Below, one piece after another: positions 6,466 to 13,592 of a DNA stretch of 13,592 nucleotides. A program made the position numbers and the translations under genes. The stretch spans positions 1-13,592 of the forward strand of contig CAZNNH010000174.1 in the NCBI GenBank assembly GCA_964574335.1, in the 5' to 3' direction. The notes under the pieces are model-generated. The model saw only the letters and a program-made list of their open reading frames with translations. It ran no database searches and had not been told where the DNA came from. The DNA comes from CAZNNH01 sp964574335 (lineage in GTDB: Bacteria; Acidobacteriota; Vicinamibacteria; Fen-336). Each line of letters starts with the position of its first letter. The stretch's first letter is position 1.

Positions 6466-7733
6466 GTCCGCCTCCTCGAGCCCCCGAGCAGCCGCTCGCG
6501 GAAGAGCCGCATCGGTCCCCCCTGGTAGGAGCCCACCATCACGTCCTCGAACCGCAGGATGGCGAGGGCTAGCCAGAGCAGCAGCGCCACGGTGGCCGCC
6601 TCCACCAGCAGGCTCAGGGCGACCAAGGGCAGGTCGAGATGCCCGGTCAGGGCCTCGCGGAAGACCATCGCGAGGTTGGCGATCGGGAACAGGGCGAGGC
6701 CGAAGCTCAGCCGCAGGTCGGGCGCCTGGGTGAAGAGGGCGGGGAGCAGCACCACCAGGTAGAAGGGCGTGATCAGCGACTGCCCCTCCTTGAAGGTGCG
6801 GGCGAAGACCGCGAAGACCATCATCCCGGCGGCCACGAACAGGGCCAGCATCAGGGTGCCGAGGACCATCACCGGCACCGCCCGGAGGGGAAACGAGAAC
6901 TCGGCCAGCTCCGCCCGGTTGCCCAGGAGGCCCTTCAGCACCGGCCCCATCGACAGCGTCATGGCGGTGAGGTTCAGCAGCCCGGCAACGGTCCCCAGGG
7001 TGGCCACGTGCAGGTACTTGGCGGTCACGATCGCCCCCCGCGACGCACCTGTGGTAAGGAGGGTCTCCCAGGTGCCCCGCTCGCGCTCGCCGGCGGTGGT
7101 CTCGATGGCCGGATAGAAGCACCCCATCGCCACCATGGCGATCGTCAGGATGGGGAGCATCAGCCCCATCAGGAAGGCGCCGAGCTGCCGCTTGCTGGCC
7201 TCGTCGTGGGTCTCGACCTCCACCTGCCGCCACTCGGTCTCGCTGATCCCCAGCCGCCGGGCGCGCCGGTGCAGCCACTGGTCCCGGTAGCGGTCCAGGC
7301 GGCTCGCGACCCTTCGCTTGGCGATGGTCGAGCGGTCCTTGGCGCCGTCGAAGCTGAGCCGGGCCGAGAAGGAGCCCTCCCGCGAGGCGATCGCCCCCTC
7401 GGGAGGCAGGCGCTCCAGCAGCGCGTCGAGCCGGCCGTCCCGGATCCGAGCCAGGGCGTCCTCCGCCTCGACGACGTCGGGCTCGACCTCGACCTCGTCG
7501 CCGGCCTCGAGCTGCTGGAAGAGATCGGGCTGGCTGCCGGGGGGAAGCAGCGCCAGTCGGGAGACGAAGGACTCGTTGGTCCCCATCACCAGCCCGATCC
7601 CCGTGAACACCAGCCACAGCAGCGCCGGGTAGAGGAAGATGGGGACCAGGAGGCTGAAGACCACCACCGAGCGCTCGCGCAGCGCGGAGCGCAGCTCGCG
7701 AAGGTAGAGGACCTCGACCTCTCGGAGGCTCAC
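6462..7733 (-). CDS. ABC-2 (NatB-type) permease, first gene of the exporter operon
   Basis: A 423-residue NatB-like permease. A membrane helix (about 22-48) follows a short cytoplasmic start, then an extracytoplasmic domain about 52-180, then about five helices up to 393. The signature GERERGTWETLLTT (215-228) parallels that in the 659-residue partner, so the two are paralogous halves of a heterodimeric exporter. The partner has a CPBP extension and this one does not. GTG 7733 is the only reasonable start: an in-frame stop lies at 7767-7769 and there are no other start codons between. It has no Shine-Dalgarno, and a promoter -10 ends only 8 bp upstream, so the mRNA may be leaderless or nearly so. 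The family is certain; the substrate is unknown. Confidence 0.91.
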   Translation of the reverse strand: MSLREVEVLYLRELRSALRERSVVVFSLLVPIFLYPALLWLVFTGIGLVMGTNESFVSRLALLPPGSQPDLFQQLEAGDEVEVEPDVVEAEDALARIRDGRLDALLERLPPEGAIASREGSFSARLSFDGAKDRSTIAKRRVASRLDRYRDQWLHRRARRLGISETEWRQVEVETHDEASKRQLGAFLMGLMLPILTIAMVAMGCFYPAIETTAGERERGTWETLLTTGASRGAIVTAKYLHVATLGTVAGLLNLTAMTLSMGPVLKGLLGNRAELAEFSFPLRAVPVMVLGTLMLALFVAAGMMVFAVFARTFKEGQSLITPFYLVVLLPALFTQAPDLRLSFGLALFPIANLAMVFREALTGHLDLPLVALSLLVEAATVALLLWLALAILRFEDVMVGSYQGGPMRLFRERLLGGSRRRT

Positions 7734-7741
7734 GCGCGACC

Positions 7742-7770
7742 ACGCTACCGAGGGGAGATGCGGGAGTCAA
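7742..7770 (-). promoter_or_regulatory. Promoter of the ABC exporter operon
   Basis: On the minus strand TTGACT (7770-7765) and TAGCGT (7747-7742) are separated by exactly 17 bp. Five of six -35 bases match consensus, and the -10 keeps the key T-A----T. Transcription would start near 7735, only 2-3 nt before the GTG at 7733. This agrees with the absence of a ribosome site for that gene. Confidence 0.5.
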
Positions 7771-7785
7771 ACGGGTGCGCTTCGG

Positions 7786-7814
7786 TTGACAGTGCGGGTC
7801 GGGATGACTCACAG
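7786..7814 (+). promoter_or_regulatory. Possible promoter for the rhodanese operon (weak -10)
   Basis: A perfect TTGACA (7786-7791) is followed, after 17 bp, by TCACAG (7809-7814), a poor -10. It faces away from the exporter promoter, whose -35 lies 15 bp away. It would give a leader of about 30 nt. Only the -35 is convincing. Confidence 0.3.
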
Positions 7815-7852
7815 TGCGCCCGCGGGCCGCAAAGCCCAGCCCGAGGCGACCC

Positions 7853-8338
7853 ATGAAGTCGAAGAAGAAGAAGAAGAAGAAGTCGGAGAAGACGTCGGAG
7901 ATGGCGAAGCCGGCAAGCCCGGCGAGACGAGGTCCTTCCCCACGGGTCGCGCTCACGGTCGGCGCGGCGCTGCTGGTGCTGGTCGGCGGGCTGGCCAGCT
8001 TTGCCCTCCGAAGCCACGAGAGCGGCGCCCCGATCACCCCCGCCGAGCTCGCGGAGCGGATCGCCTCGCATTCGGCGCCGCTGATCCTCGACGTGCGCAG
8101 CCCGCGGGAGTTCGCCTCCGGCCACATCCCGGGCGCCCGCAACATCCCCTTCACCGAGCTGGGCACGCGGCTCTCCGAGCTGGAGCTGTCGGAGGACGAC
8201 GAGGTGGTGGTCCTGTGCGAGGTGGGCGGGCGAGCGGCGGTGGCGGAGGCGGTGCTCCGGGCCAACGGCTACTCGAACGTCCGTCGCCTCACCGGGCACA
8301 TGAAGGCCTGGCGGGAAGGCGGCTACCGCATCGAGTAG
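7853..8338 (+). CDS. Membrane-anchored rhodanese-domain protein with a polylysine N-terminus
   Basis: A 161-residue protein: a very basic N-terminus with seven consecutive lysines (residues 4-10), a single membrane helix about 32-52, then one rhodanese domain (about 60-160) expected outside the cytoplasm by the positive-inside rule. The domain has the DVRSPREFASGHIPGARNIP element (80-99) and an active-site loop CEVGGRA with Cys122, fitting C-x-x-G-x-R. Rhodaneses carry sulfane sulfur as a cysteine persulfide; acceptor and donor are unknown. ATG 7853 has GAGG 6 nt upstream and is preferred over an in-frame GTG at 7814. The lysines come from a pure (AAG)7 tract. The propeller protein gene follows 10 bp later, so the two are likely one operon. 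Whether this domain acts in the periplasm on sulfur is inference. Confidence 0.88.
   Translation: MKSKKKKKKKSEKTSEMAKPASPARRGPSPRVALTVGAALLVLVGGLASFALRSHESGAPITPAELAERIASHSAPLILDVRSPREFASGHIPGARNIPFTELGTRLSELELSEDDEVVVLCEVGGRAAVAEAVLRANGYSNVRRLTGHMKAWREGGYRIE
7862..7882 (+). repeat. (AAG)7 trinucleotide tract
   Basis: Seven uninterrupted AAG codons, encoding lysines 4-10 of the rhodanese protein. The all-AAG, A-rich run is conspicuous in a genome of about 70% GC. Copy changes would keep frame and alter only the length of the basic tail. Confidence 0.9.
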
Positions 8339-8348
8339 GGAGGATCGT

Positions 8349-11300
8349 ATGAAGTGGCTCCGGTTGCTCATCTTCGGTGTCTCGTTCGGATGCCTGTGCG
8401 CGCCGGCAGGCGCCGCGGCGAAACCCGAGGCGCCTCGCCTCCAGGCCAAGACCTTCGAGGGCTTGAAGCTGCGCGGCATCGGTCCCGCGCTGATGTCCGG
8501 CCGCATCGCGGACGTCGTCATCCATCCCCGAAGCCGCGGCACCTGGTACGTCGCGGTGGGCAGCGGGGGGGTCTGGAAGACGGAGAACGCCGGCACCACC
8601 TGGTCGCCGATCTTCGACGGCCAGGGCTCCTACTCGATCGGCTGCGTGACCCTCGATCCCCGCGACCCGGACGTGGTCTGGGTGGGGACCGGCGAGAACG
8701 TCGGCGGCCGGCACGTGGGGTACGGCGACGGTGTCTACCGCAGCCGCGACGCCGGCAAGACCTGGGAGAACCTGGGCCTCCGTGCCTCCGAGCACATCGG
8801 TCGCATCGTCGTCGATCCTCGCGACTCGGCCGTCGTCTACGTGGCGGCTCAGGGACCGCTCTGGAATGCGGGAGGGGAGCGCGGCCTCTACAAGACCACC
8901 GACGGGGGCAAGAGCTGGGAGCGGATCCTCGGGGGCGGGGAGTACACGGGCGTCAACGAGGTGGTGATGGATCCCACTGACCCCGACGTCCTCTACGCCT
9001 CGACGCACCAACGCTTCCGCGACGTGGCCGCCCTCGTCGACGGCGGTCCCGAGTCGGGGATCCACAAGTCGACCGACGGCGGCAAGACCTGGCGACGGAT
9101 CAAGAAGGGGCTGCCGGAGGAGGACATGGGCCGGATCGGCCTGGCGGTCTCGCCCCTCGACCCCAGCATCGTCTATGCCACCGTCGAGCTGGCCCAACGC
9201 AAGGGGGGCTTCTACCGCTCCACCGATCGCGGCGAGAGCTTCGAGAAGCGCAGCGACTACCTCCCCGGCGGGACCGGGCCCCACTACTACCAGGAGATCT
9301 TCGCCAGCCCCCACCAGAAAGGCCGCGTCTACGAGACCGACGTCTGGCTGCATGTCTCCGAGGACGGGGGCAAGACCTTCGAGCCCATCGGCGAGAAGCA
9401 CAAGCACAGCGACAACCACGCCCTGGCCTTCGTCGCCTCTGACCCCGACTACCTGCTGGCGGGGTGCGACGGCGGGCTGTACGAGAGCTTCGATCGGGGC
9501 GGGACCTGGAAGTTCGTGGCCAACCTGCCTCTCACCCAGTTCTACAAGGTGGCCGTGGACTACGACCGGCCCTTCTACAACCTCTACGGTGGGACCCAGG
9601 ACAACAACACCCAGGGAGGGCCGTCGCGGACGGACAACGTCAACGGGATCCGCAACAGCGACTGGTTCATCACCCTCTTCGCCGACGGGTACCAGACGGC
9701 GGTCGACCCCACCAACCCCGACATCGTCTACTCCGAGTGGCAGGAGGGGAACCTGGTCCGCTACGACCGCCGCACGGGCGAGATCGTCTACATCCAGCCC
9801 CAGCCGGAGAAGGGCGATCCGCACGACCGCTTCAACTGGGACGCCCCGATCCTGATCTCGCCCCACGACCCGGCCCGCCTCTACTACGCCAGCCAGCGGC
9901 TCTTCAGAAGCGACGATCGCGGCGAGACCTGGCGGGCGTTGAGCGGCGACCTGACCCGAGGCCTGGATCGCCTGAAGCTGCCGATGATGGGGCGGGTCCA
10001 GAGCATCGACGCGGTCTGGGACCTCTCGGCGATGTCCGTGTACGGCACCATCACCTCGCTGTCGCAGTCGCCCCTGGTCGAGGACCTGCTCTATGTGGGC
10101 ACCGACGACGGCCTGATCCAGACCAGCGAGGACGGCGGGGCCACCTGGCGCCGGATCGATCGGCTGCCTGGAGCCGGCGAGAGGTTCTTCGTCAACGACA
10201 TCAAGGCCGACCTCCACGACCCCGACAAGGTCTACGTCTCGGTCGACCAGCACAAGGCCGGCGACTTCTCCCCCTACCTCTTCGAAAGCGACGACCGGGG
10301 CCTCTCCTGGAGGAGCCTCGCCTCCAGCCTGCCCGACCGCCACCTGGTCTGGCGCCTGGTCCAGGACCACGTCGACCCCAAGCTGCTGTTCGTGGGGACG
10401 GAGTACGGCCTGTTCTTCAGCCCCGACGCCGGTGAGAGGTGGATCGAGCTGAAGGGCGACGTCCCCACCATCCCTTTCCGGGACCTGGCGATCCAGAAGC
10501 GCGAGTGCGACCTGGTCGGGGCCAGCTTCGGGCGGGGCTTCTTCATCCTGGACGACTACACGCCGCTGCGCGGGATGACGGAGGCCGCGCTCGCGCAGGA
10601 GGCCAAGCTGTTCCCGGTACGCACGGCCCCGTGGTACCTGCCGCGTCGCCCCCTCGGGAGCCGAGGCCAGGCGGACCAGGGTGACGCCTTCTACACCGCT
10701 CCCAACCCGCCCTTCGGGGCGGTCTTCACCTACTACCTGCGGGACGAGCTGAAGGGGCGGAAGGGGGCGCGCCGGGAGCGCGAGAAGGAGCTCGAGAAGC
10801 AGGGGAAGGACACGCCCTACCCGGGATGGGAGGCGCTGCGCAAGGAGGAGCTGGAAGAGGACCCCGCGGTGGTGCTCACCGTGCGCGACGCCGCCGGCGA
10901 TGTCGTGCGCCACCTGGTCGGACCGGTCGAAGCCGGATTCCATCGGGTGGCCTGGGACCTCCGCTACCCGTCGACGGAGCCCTGGAAGCCGAAGCCGGCC
11001 GAGGAGGAGGAAGGCGACCAACGCGGCGACGGTGGCTGGATGGCGCCCCCCGGGACCTACACGGTCAGCCTGGCCAAGCGCGTCGACGGCGTCCTGACCG
11101 AGCTCGGCGATCCGCAGACGTTCGAGGTGGTCTCGATCCGGAAGGCGCCGGGCGGCTCACCGGACCAGACGACGGCCTTCCTGCGCGAGGTCGCCGAGGT
11201 GGAGCGGAACGCGGGCGCGTCCAGCGCCTCGATCGACGAGACGCTCACCCGGCTTCGGGCGATCCAGGAGGTCCTGGTCCGCTCGACGGTGGCCGACGAG

Positions 11301-11615
11301 GGGCTCGGGGCCGAGGCCCGACGGCTGACGGCGCGCCTGGAGGAGCTGAAGCAGCGGCTGGAAGGCAACCAGCGCCGCCAGAGCATGGGAGATCCGGGCC
11401 CGATCTCGATCGAGCGCCGCCTGCGCGTGGTCGAGCAGGGCAACCGGCTCTCGCTCGCCGGGCCGACGCCGACCCATCGCCGCAGCCTGGAGATCGCCCG
11501 CGAGGAACTGGCCGAGGCGCGTGCCGAGCTTCTCCGCCTGGTAGGCGTCGATCTGCCCGCCCTCGAGAAGCGCCTCGACGCGGCCTCCGTCCCCTGGACG
11601 CCCGGGCGGAGGTAG
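8349..11615 (+). CDS. Secreted sortilin/VPS10-like Asp-box beta-propeller protein
   Basis: A 1088-residue secreted protein. A signal peptide spans about 1-24 (hydrophobic LLIFGVSFGCLCAPAG, cleavage near AAAK). At least eleven Asp-box (BNR) motifs of the form S-x-D-x-G-x-T-W follow, near residues 79-86, 132-139, 183-190, 241-248, 291-298, 337-344, 380-387, 521-528, 593-600, 647-654 and 691-698. They mark two consecutive propellers like the sortilin/VPS10 fold, often labelled glycosyl hydrolase or YCF48-like. Asp-boxes are structural, so no enzyme activity follows from them. A beta-sandwich-like part (about 785-930, ending PPGTYTVSLAKRVDG) and a helical, coiled-coil-like tail (about 935-1080) complete it. 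Such proteins are abundant in Acidobacteriota, Gemmatimonadota and Bacteroidota, with unknown roles. ATG 8349 has AGGGAGG 5 nt upstream. Confidence 0.9.
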   Translation: MKWLRLLIFGVSFGCLCAPAGAAAKPEAPRLQAKTFEGLKLRGIGPALMSGRIADVVIHPRSRGTWYVAVGSGGVWKTENAGTTWSPIFDGQGSYSIGCVTLDPRDPDVVWVGTGENVGGRHVGYGDGVYRSRDAGKTWENLGLRASEHIGRIVVDPRDSAVVYVAAQGPLWNAGGERGLYKTTDGGKSWERILGGGEYTGVNEVVMDPTDPDVLYASTHQRFRDVAALVDGGPESGIHKSTDGGKTWRRIKKGLPEEDMGRIGLAVSPLDPSIVYATVELAQRKGGFYRSTDRGESFEKRSDYLPGGTGPHYYQEIFASPHQKGRVYETDVWLHVSEDGGKTFEPIGEKHKHSDNHALAFVASDPDYLLAGCDGGLYESFDRGGTWKFVANLPLTQFYKVAVDYDRPFYNLYGGTQDNNTQGGPSRTDNVNGIRNSDWFITLFADGYQTAVDPTNPDIVYSEWQEGNLVRYDRRTGEIVYIQPQPEKGDPHDRFNWDAPILISPHDPARLYYASQRLFRSDDRGETWRALSGDLTRGLDRLKLPMMGRVQSIDAVWDLSAMSVYGTITSLSQSPLVEDLLYVGTDDGLIQTSEDGGATWRRIDRLPGAGERFFVNDIKADLHDPDKVYVSVDQHKAGDFSPYLFESDDRGLSWRSLASSLPDRHLVWRLVQDHVDPKLLFVGTEYGLFFSPDAGERWIELKGDVPTIPFRDLAIQKRECDLVGASFGRGFFILDDYTPLRGMTEAALAQEAKLFPVRTAPWYLPRRPLGSRGQADQGDAFYTAPNPPFGAVFTYYLRDELKGRKGARREREKELEKQGKDTPYPGWEALRKEELEEDPAVVLTVRDAAGDVVRHLVGPVEAGFHRVAWDLRYPSTEPWKPKPAEEEEGDQRGDGGWMAPPGTYTVSLAKRVDGVLTELGDPQTFEVVSIRKAPGGSPDQTTAFLREVAEVERNAGASSASIDETLTRLRAIQEVLVRSTVADEGLGAEARRLTARLEELKQRLEGNQRRQSMGDPGPISIERRLRVVEQGNRLSLAGPTPTHRRSLEIAREELAEARAELLRLVGVDLPALEKRLDAASVPWTPGRR

Positions 11616-11624
11616 CGGCGGCCG

Positions 11625-11987
11625 ATGATGCCGGCTACCGCGGCACGTCAGGTGGGAAAACGCCGCGCTCGCAAGAGGGTGGCCTCGAGGCGTAGCGCGG
11701 CCGGGGCGCTCGAGAGCCGGCTGGCCGAGATGGAGGTGACCCCCACCTACCTGGCCGCCGAGCGTCACCTGAGCCTGCTGGAGGCGAGCGGCGCCACCGT
11801 CCACCTCCGGCACAGCCTGCAGGCCTTCTTCTCGGGCTACCTCGCCTACGACGAGATGCTCCGCAAGCGGGGCGAGGTCCCGGCGTTCGAGACCTTCCGG
11901 GAGCTGAAGGAGCGCGACCCGCGGCAGCACGAAGGAGCGATGCTCAAGATCCAGATCACCGTCGACCGCTTCGGGTTCGTGCTGTGA
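11625..11987 (+). CDS. Small basic protein of unknown function
   Basis: A 120-residue protein I do not recognise. The N-terminus (about 8-23) is Arg/Lys-rich; the remainder looks like a compact mixed fold: helices about 26-57 and 62-82, then AFETFRELKERDP and a closing strand MLKIQITVDRFGFVL. No signal peptide or membrane helix is seen, so it is probably cytoplasmic despite following an exported protein. It starts 9 bp after the propeller stop; GGAGGT across that stop lies 11 nt before ATG 11625 (or 14 nt before a second ATG at 11628), a long but usable spacing. Codon use matches its neighbours and the frame ends cleanly before the convergent gene, which supports a real gene. It is likely the last gene of the rhodanese operon. 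Confidence 0.65.
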   Translation: MMPATAARQVGKRRARKRVASRRSAAGALESRLAEMEVTPTYLAAERHLSLLEASGATVHLRHSLQAFFSGYLAYDEMLRKRGEVPAFETFRELKERDPRQHEGAMLKIQITVDRFGFVL

Positions 11988-12028
11988 TCCGCCGCCAGGG
12001 CGACGGGATCCAGCGTCGTCGGGCCGGC

Positions 12029-13198
12029 TCAGTCGAGGGCCACCACCTGCTCGACGAGGGCCGCCTTGAGCAGGCGGGCCCGTGAGCCGTCGGGCCGGAG
12101 CTGGAAGACGGCGCTGCCGTTGGTGAAGAGGATGCTGCCGTCACGGCAGAGATCGAAGTAGCCGACGCTGTCGGCGACGACCTCCGGAGCGGCCCCGGGC
12201 CGCCGCCTCAGGAGCTTCCACGAGGCCGGAACGACGGCGGGCGGCTCGTCCTGGTCGGCGACCTCCGCTGCCGCCTCGGCGTCCAGGAGGTTGCCCCAGA
12301 CCATCATCTGGCGGACGTCGGCCCCCTGCTTCTTGGGCCCGCCCGCGGTGGTGAGCGGCTTGCCGGTGTAGCGGGCGCTGAAGAAGTTCAGGTACGAGAC
12401 CAGCGCGAACAGCAGGCGGAACGGGAACAGGACGGTATCCAGGATGGCGCGCAGCGGGGAGAAGCCCTGCCGCCTCCCGCGGGGACGGCGAATGTACAAG
12501 AGCGCCCCGTCGGGGGCCGCCCGGGGGCAGAGCAGGTCGGCGTTCTCCTCCTCGGCCAGGACCTCGACCTCTCCGCGATCGAGGTCGATGGCGTGGACCG
12601 AGAAGGCGCCGACGTCCCGGAGCCGACCGTCCCGGTCGCGGCCCATGCCGGCGCTCTGGTAGACCAGGCGCCGCCCCGGCCCCGGCACGAAGCTCGGGGC
12701 CTCGTCGCGGACGTCGCCCTCGGTGATCTCCGAGAGGTCTGAGGCGTCGGCGGTCATGATCCCGAGGGCCGAGGTCCCGTCCCGGTGAACCACCGAGCAG
12801 GCCATCTGCTCGCCTTGCGGGTCCGTCGCCAGATGCTGCAGGCGCCGGTCCGACCCGTGCAGCAGGCGGCGCTCGACGCCCGAGCCGGTGTGCCAGGCGC
12901 ACAGCCCGGTGAGGCCGCCGGTATCGAGGAGGTACTGGATCTCGCCCTCACGTGTGCCTCGGCACAGGCAACGCACCGCGACCTGGGTGAGGGCGGCGTC
13001 CCTGGAGGGTGTGCCCCAGAGCAGTCCCCCGCTCATGAACCGGGCCCCCCGCCCCTCGCTCTTCCATCCGTGGCGCGCCTCGATCTCCCGGGCGCGCTGC
13101 TTGACCTGCTCGCCGAAGTGGCTGTCGACCCTGCGGTGGGACCCGTCCTGGTCGGCGAGGTAGAGCTGACCGGCGGAGAGGAAGGCGAAGCGAGCCAT
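12029..13198 (-). CDS. TolB/PD40-like propeller protein with an internal hydrophobic segment
   Basis: A 389-residue protein with repeats like those of TolB/WD40-like (PD40) propellers: APSFVPGPGRRLVYQSAG (167-184), CPRAAPDGALLYIRRP (224-239), and the C-terminal GYFDLCRDGSILFTNGS and VFQLRPDGSRARLL. No signal peptide is visible; the chain opens MARFAFLSAGQLYLADQDG, itself blade-like. Between blades, residues about 250-273 form a hydrophobic stretch (TVLFPFRLLFALVSYLNFF) that could be a membrane or amphipathic helix, which is odd inside a propeller. The function is unknown and no catalytic motif is seen. ATG 13198 lacks a Shine-Dalgarno and lies just 10 bp after a TACAAT box. It converges with the small unknown gene (41 bp between stops) and follows the truncated response regulator. 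Confidence 0.8.
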   Translation of the reverse strand: MARFAFLSAGQLYLADQDGSHRRVDSHFGEQVKQRAREIEARHGWKSEGRGARFMSGGLLWGTPSRDAALTQVAVRCLCRGTREGEIQYLLDTGGLTGLCAWHTGSGVERRLLHGSDRRLQHLATDPQGEQMACSVVHRDGTSALGIMTADASDLSEITEGDVRDEAPSFVPGPGRRLVYQSAGMGRDRDGRLRDVGAFSVHAIDLDRGEVEVLAEEENADLLCPRAAPDGALLYIRRPRGRRQGFSPLRAILDTVLFPFRLLFALVSYLNFFSARYTGKPLTTAGGPKKQGADVRQMMVWGNLLDAEAAAEVADQDEPPAVVPASWKLLRRRPGAAPEVVADSVGYFDLCRDGSILFTNGSAVFQLRPDGSRARLLKAALVEQVVALD

Positions 13199-13208
13199 AC
13201 GGTGGCGG

Positions 13209-13214
13209 ATTGTA
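13209..13214 (-). promoter_or_regulatory. -10 box for the propeller gene at 12029-13198
   Basis: Minus-strand TACAAT, five of six matches to TATAAT, ends 10 bp before ATG 13198. Transcription would begin near 13202, giving a leader of a few bases, and no ribosome site is present. No -35 consensus lies 17 bp upstream. It sits in DNA just beyond the point where the response regulator loses homology. Confidence 0.45.
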
Positions 13215-13244
13215 GCGTGAGTCGGGCGGACGGCGCTGCCGGAT

Positions 13245-13592
13245 CGAGAACTCGGTCCGGGTCAACCGTATCGGCCGCGACCCCCGAAAGACCTCACGAC
13301 GGACCGGGTCCAGGACCAGGTCGGCGTATCGGAGGGTCTCCTCGTCGCCCGGGTCAGGAGTGCGGGTGCGGGCCCGGATCCGAGCCCGCAGCACCTCGAA
13401 GGAGAAGGGCTTGGTCAGGGGGTCGTCGGCGCCGGCGTCGAGACCGCGGACCACGTCCTCGGGCGCGTCCCGAGCGGTTAGCAGCAGGATGGGCGTACGC
13501 ACGCTCTGCCTCCGGAGGCGCCGGGTCACCTCGAGGCCATCGAGGAAGGGCATCATCACGTCGAGGACGATGATGTCGAAGGCGGCCCGCTC
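13245..13592 (-). pseudogene. Truncated OmpR-family response regulator, N-terminus off the right edge
   Basis: The minus strand enters from the right edge in a receiver domain: IIVLDVMMPFLDGLEV with the phospho-acceptor Asp, LLLTARDAPED with the conserved Thr, and GADDPLTKPFSFEVL with the conserved Lys (Pro replaces the usual Tyr). A linker and the first strands of an OmpR-type winged helix follow (YADLVLDPVRREVFRG, RLTRTEF). At about 13245 homology ends: after TEFS the frame reads IRQRRPPDSRYNPPP and continues out of register into the next gene, stopping only at 12948. The recognition helix and wing are gone, and no other frame restores them. The product could still be phosphorylated but could not bind DNA normally. 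A deletion or assembly error at the junction is likely. It is not adjacent to the kinase at 680-2173 and need not be its partner. Confidence 0.75.

Noticed and set aside
6466..8265. A 600-codon extension of the NatA ATPase frame
   Set aside because: It is antisense or out of frame to the permease and rhodanese genes and has low-complexity Arg/Gly/Pro content typical of GC-rich shadow frames. The GTG at 6465 has a strong ribosome site.
8289..11021. A 910-residue minus-strand open frame opposite the propeller gene
   Set aside because: It mirrors the Asp-box protein in the complementary frame, is rich in Val, Gly, Asp and Ala without any domain, and has no start signals. The plus-strand gene has a signal peptide and repeated motifs.
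12001..12018. Small hairpin between the convergent genes at 11987 and 12029
   Set aside because: Only a 5-bp stem (CGACG/CGTCG) with an 8-nt loop and no T-tract, which is expected by chance in DNA of this composition.

Overview
This is a GC-rich (roughly 70% by eye), gene-dense chromosomal window from a Gram-negative-type bacterium. A secreted sortilin/VPS10-like propeller protein, a NatA/NatB exporter carrying a CPBP protease domain, and a diadenylate cyclase with its YbbR domain on the same chain together suggest something like Acidobacteriota (Thermoanaerobaculia/Holophagae) or a myxobacterial/deltaproteobacterial relative. That placement is inference: no rRNA or marker gene is present. 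I see no phage, insertion sequence, CRISPR array, tRNA or rRNA.

Layout. (1) 1-2173, minus: a membrane sensor histidine kinase followed 11 bp later by a TauE/SafE (TSUP) anion permease that runs off the left edge. A -10-like box and a long GC-rich palindrome lie upstream of the kinase. (2) 2247-2399, minus: a 50-codon stump of a DedA/VTT membrane protein that stops where the conserved domain should continue. (3) 2514-3689, plus: one polypeptide with three N-terminal membrane helices, a diadenylate cyclase (DAC) domain, a fourth membrane helix and a YbbR domain. This joins CdaA and its regulator CdaR, which are separate genes in Firmicutes, and the second Arg of the usual RHR motif is Ala. (4) 3731-7733, minus: a three-gene ABC exporter operon (NatB-type permease, NatA-type ATPase, NatB permease fused to a CPBP intramembrane protease) joined by two 4-base start/stop overlaps. 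A good promoter lies almost on top of the first GTG. (5) 7853-11987, plus: a membrane-anchored rhodanese with a polylysine N-terminus, a large secreted Asp-box propeller protein, and a small unknown protein, all 9-10 bp apart. (6) 12029-13198, minus: a TolB/PD40-like propeller protein interrupted by a hydrophobic segment. (7) 13245-13592, minus: an OmpR-family response regulator whose DNA-binding domain is lost after its first strands; it enters from beyond the right edge.

How the parts fit. Kinase and permease are probably one signal/transport unit, but no partner regulator is adjacent. The cyclase protein stands alone and is the most distinctive gene. The exporter operon resembles sodium or peptide efflux systems. 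Rhodanese, propeller protein and small protein form an apparent envelope operon of unknown purpose. Two truncated minus-strand genes (DedA and response regulator), each cut close to the promoter region of the next gene, point to local deletion events. Two minus-strand genes have -10 boxes so close to the start codon, with no Shine-Dalgarno, that leaderless transcription is likely.
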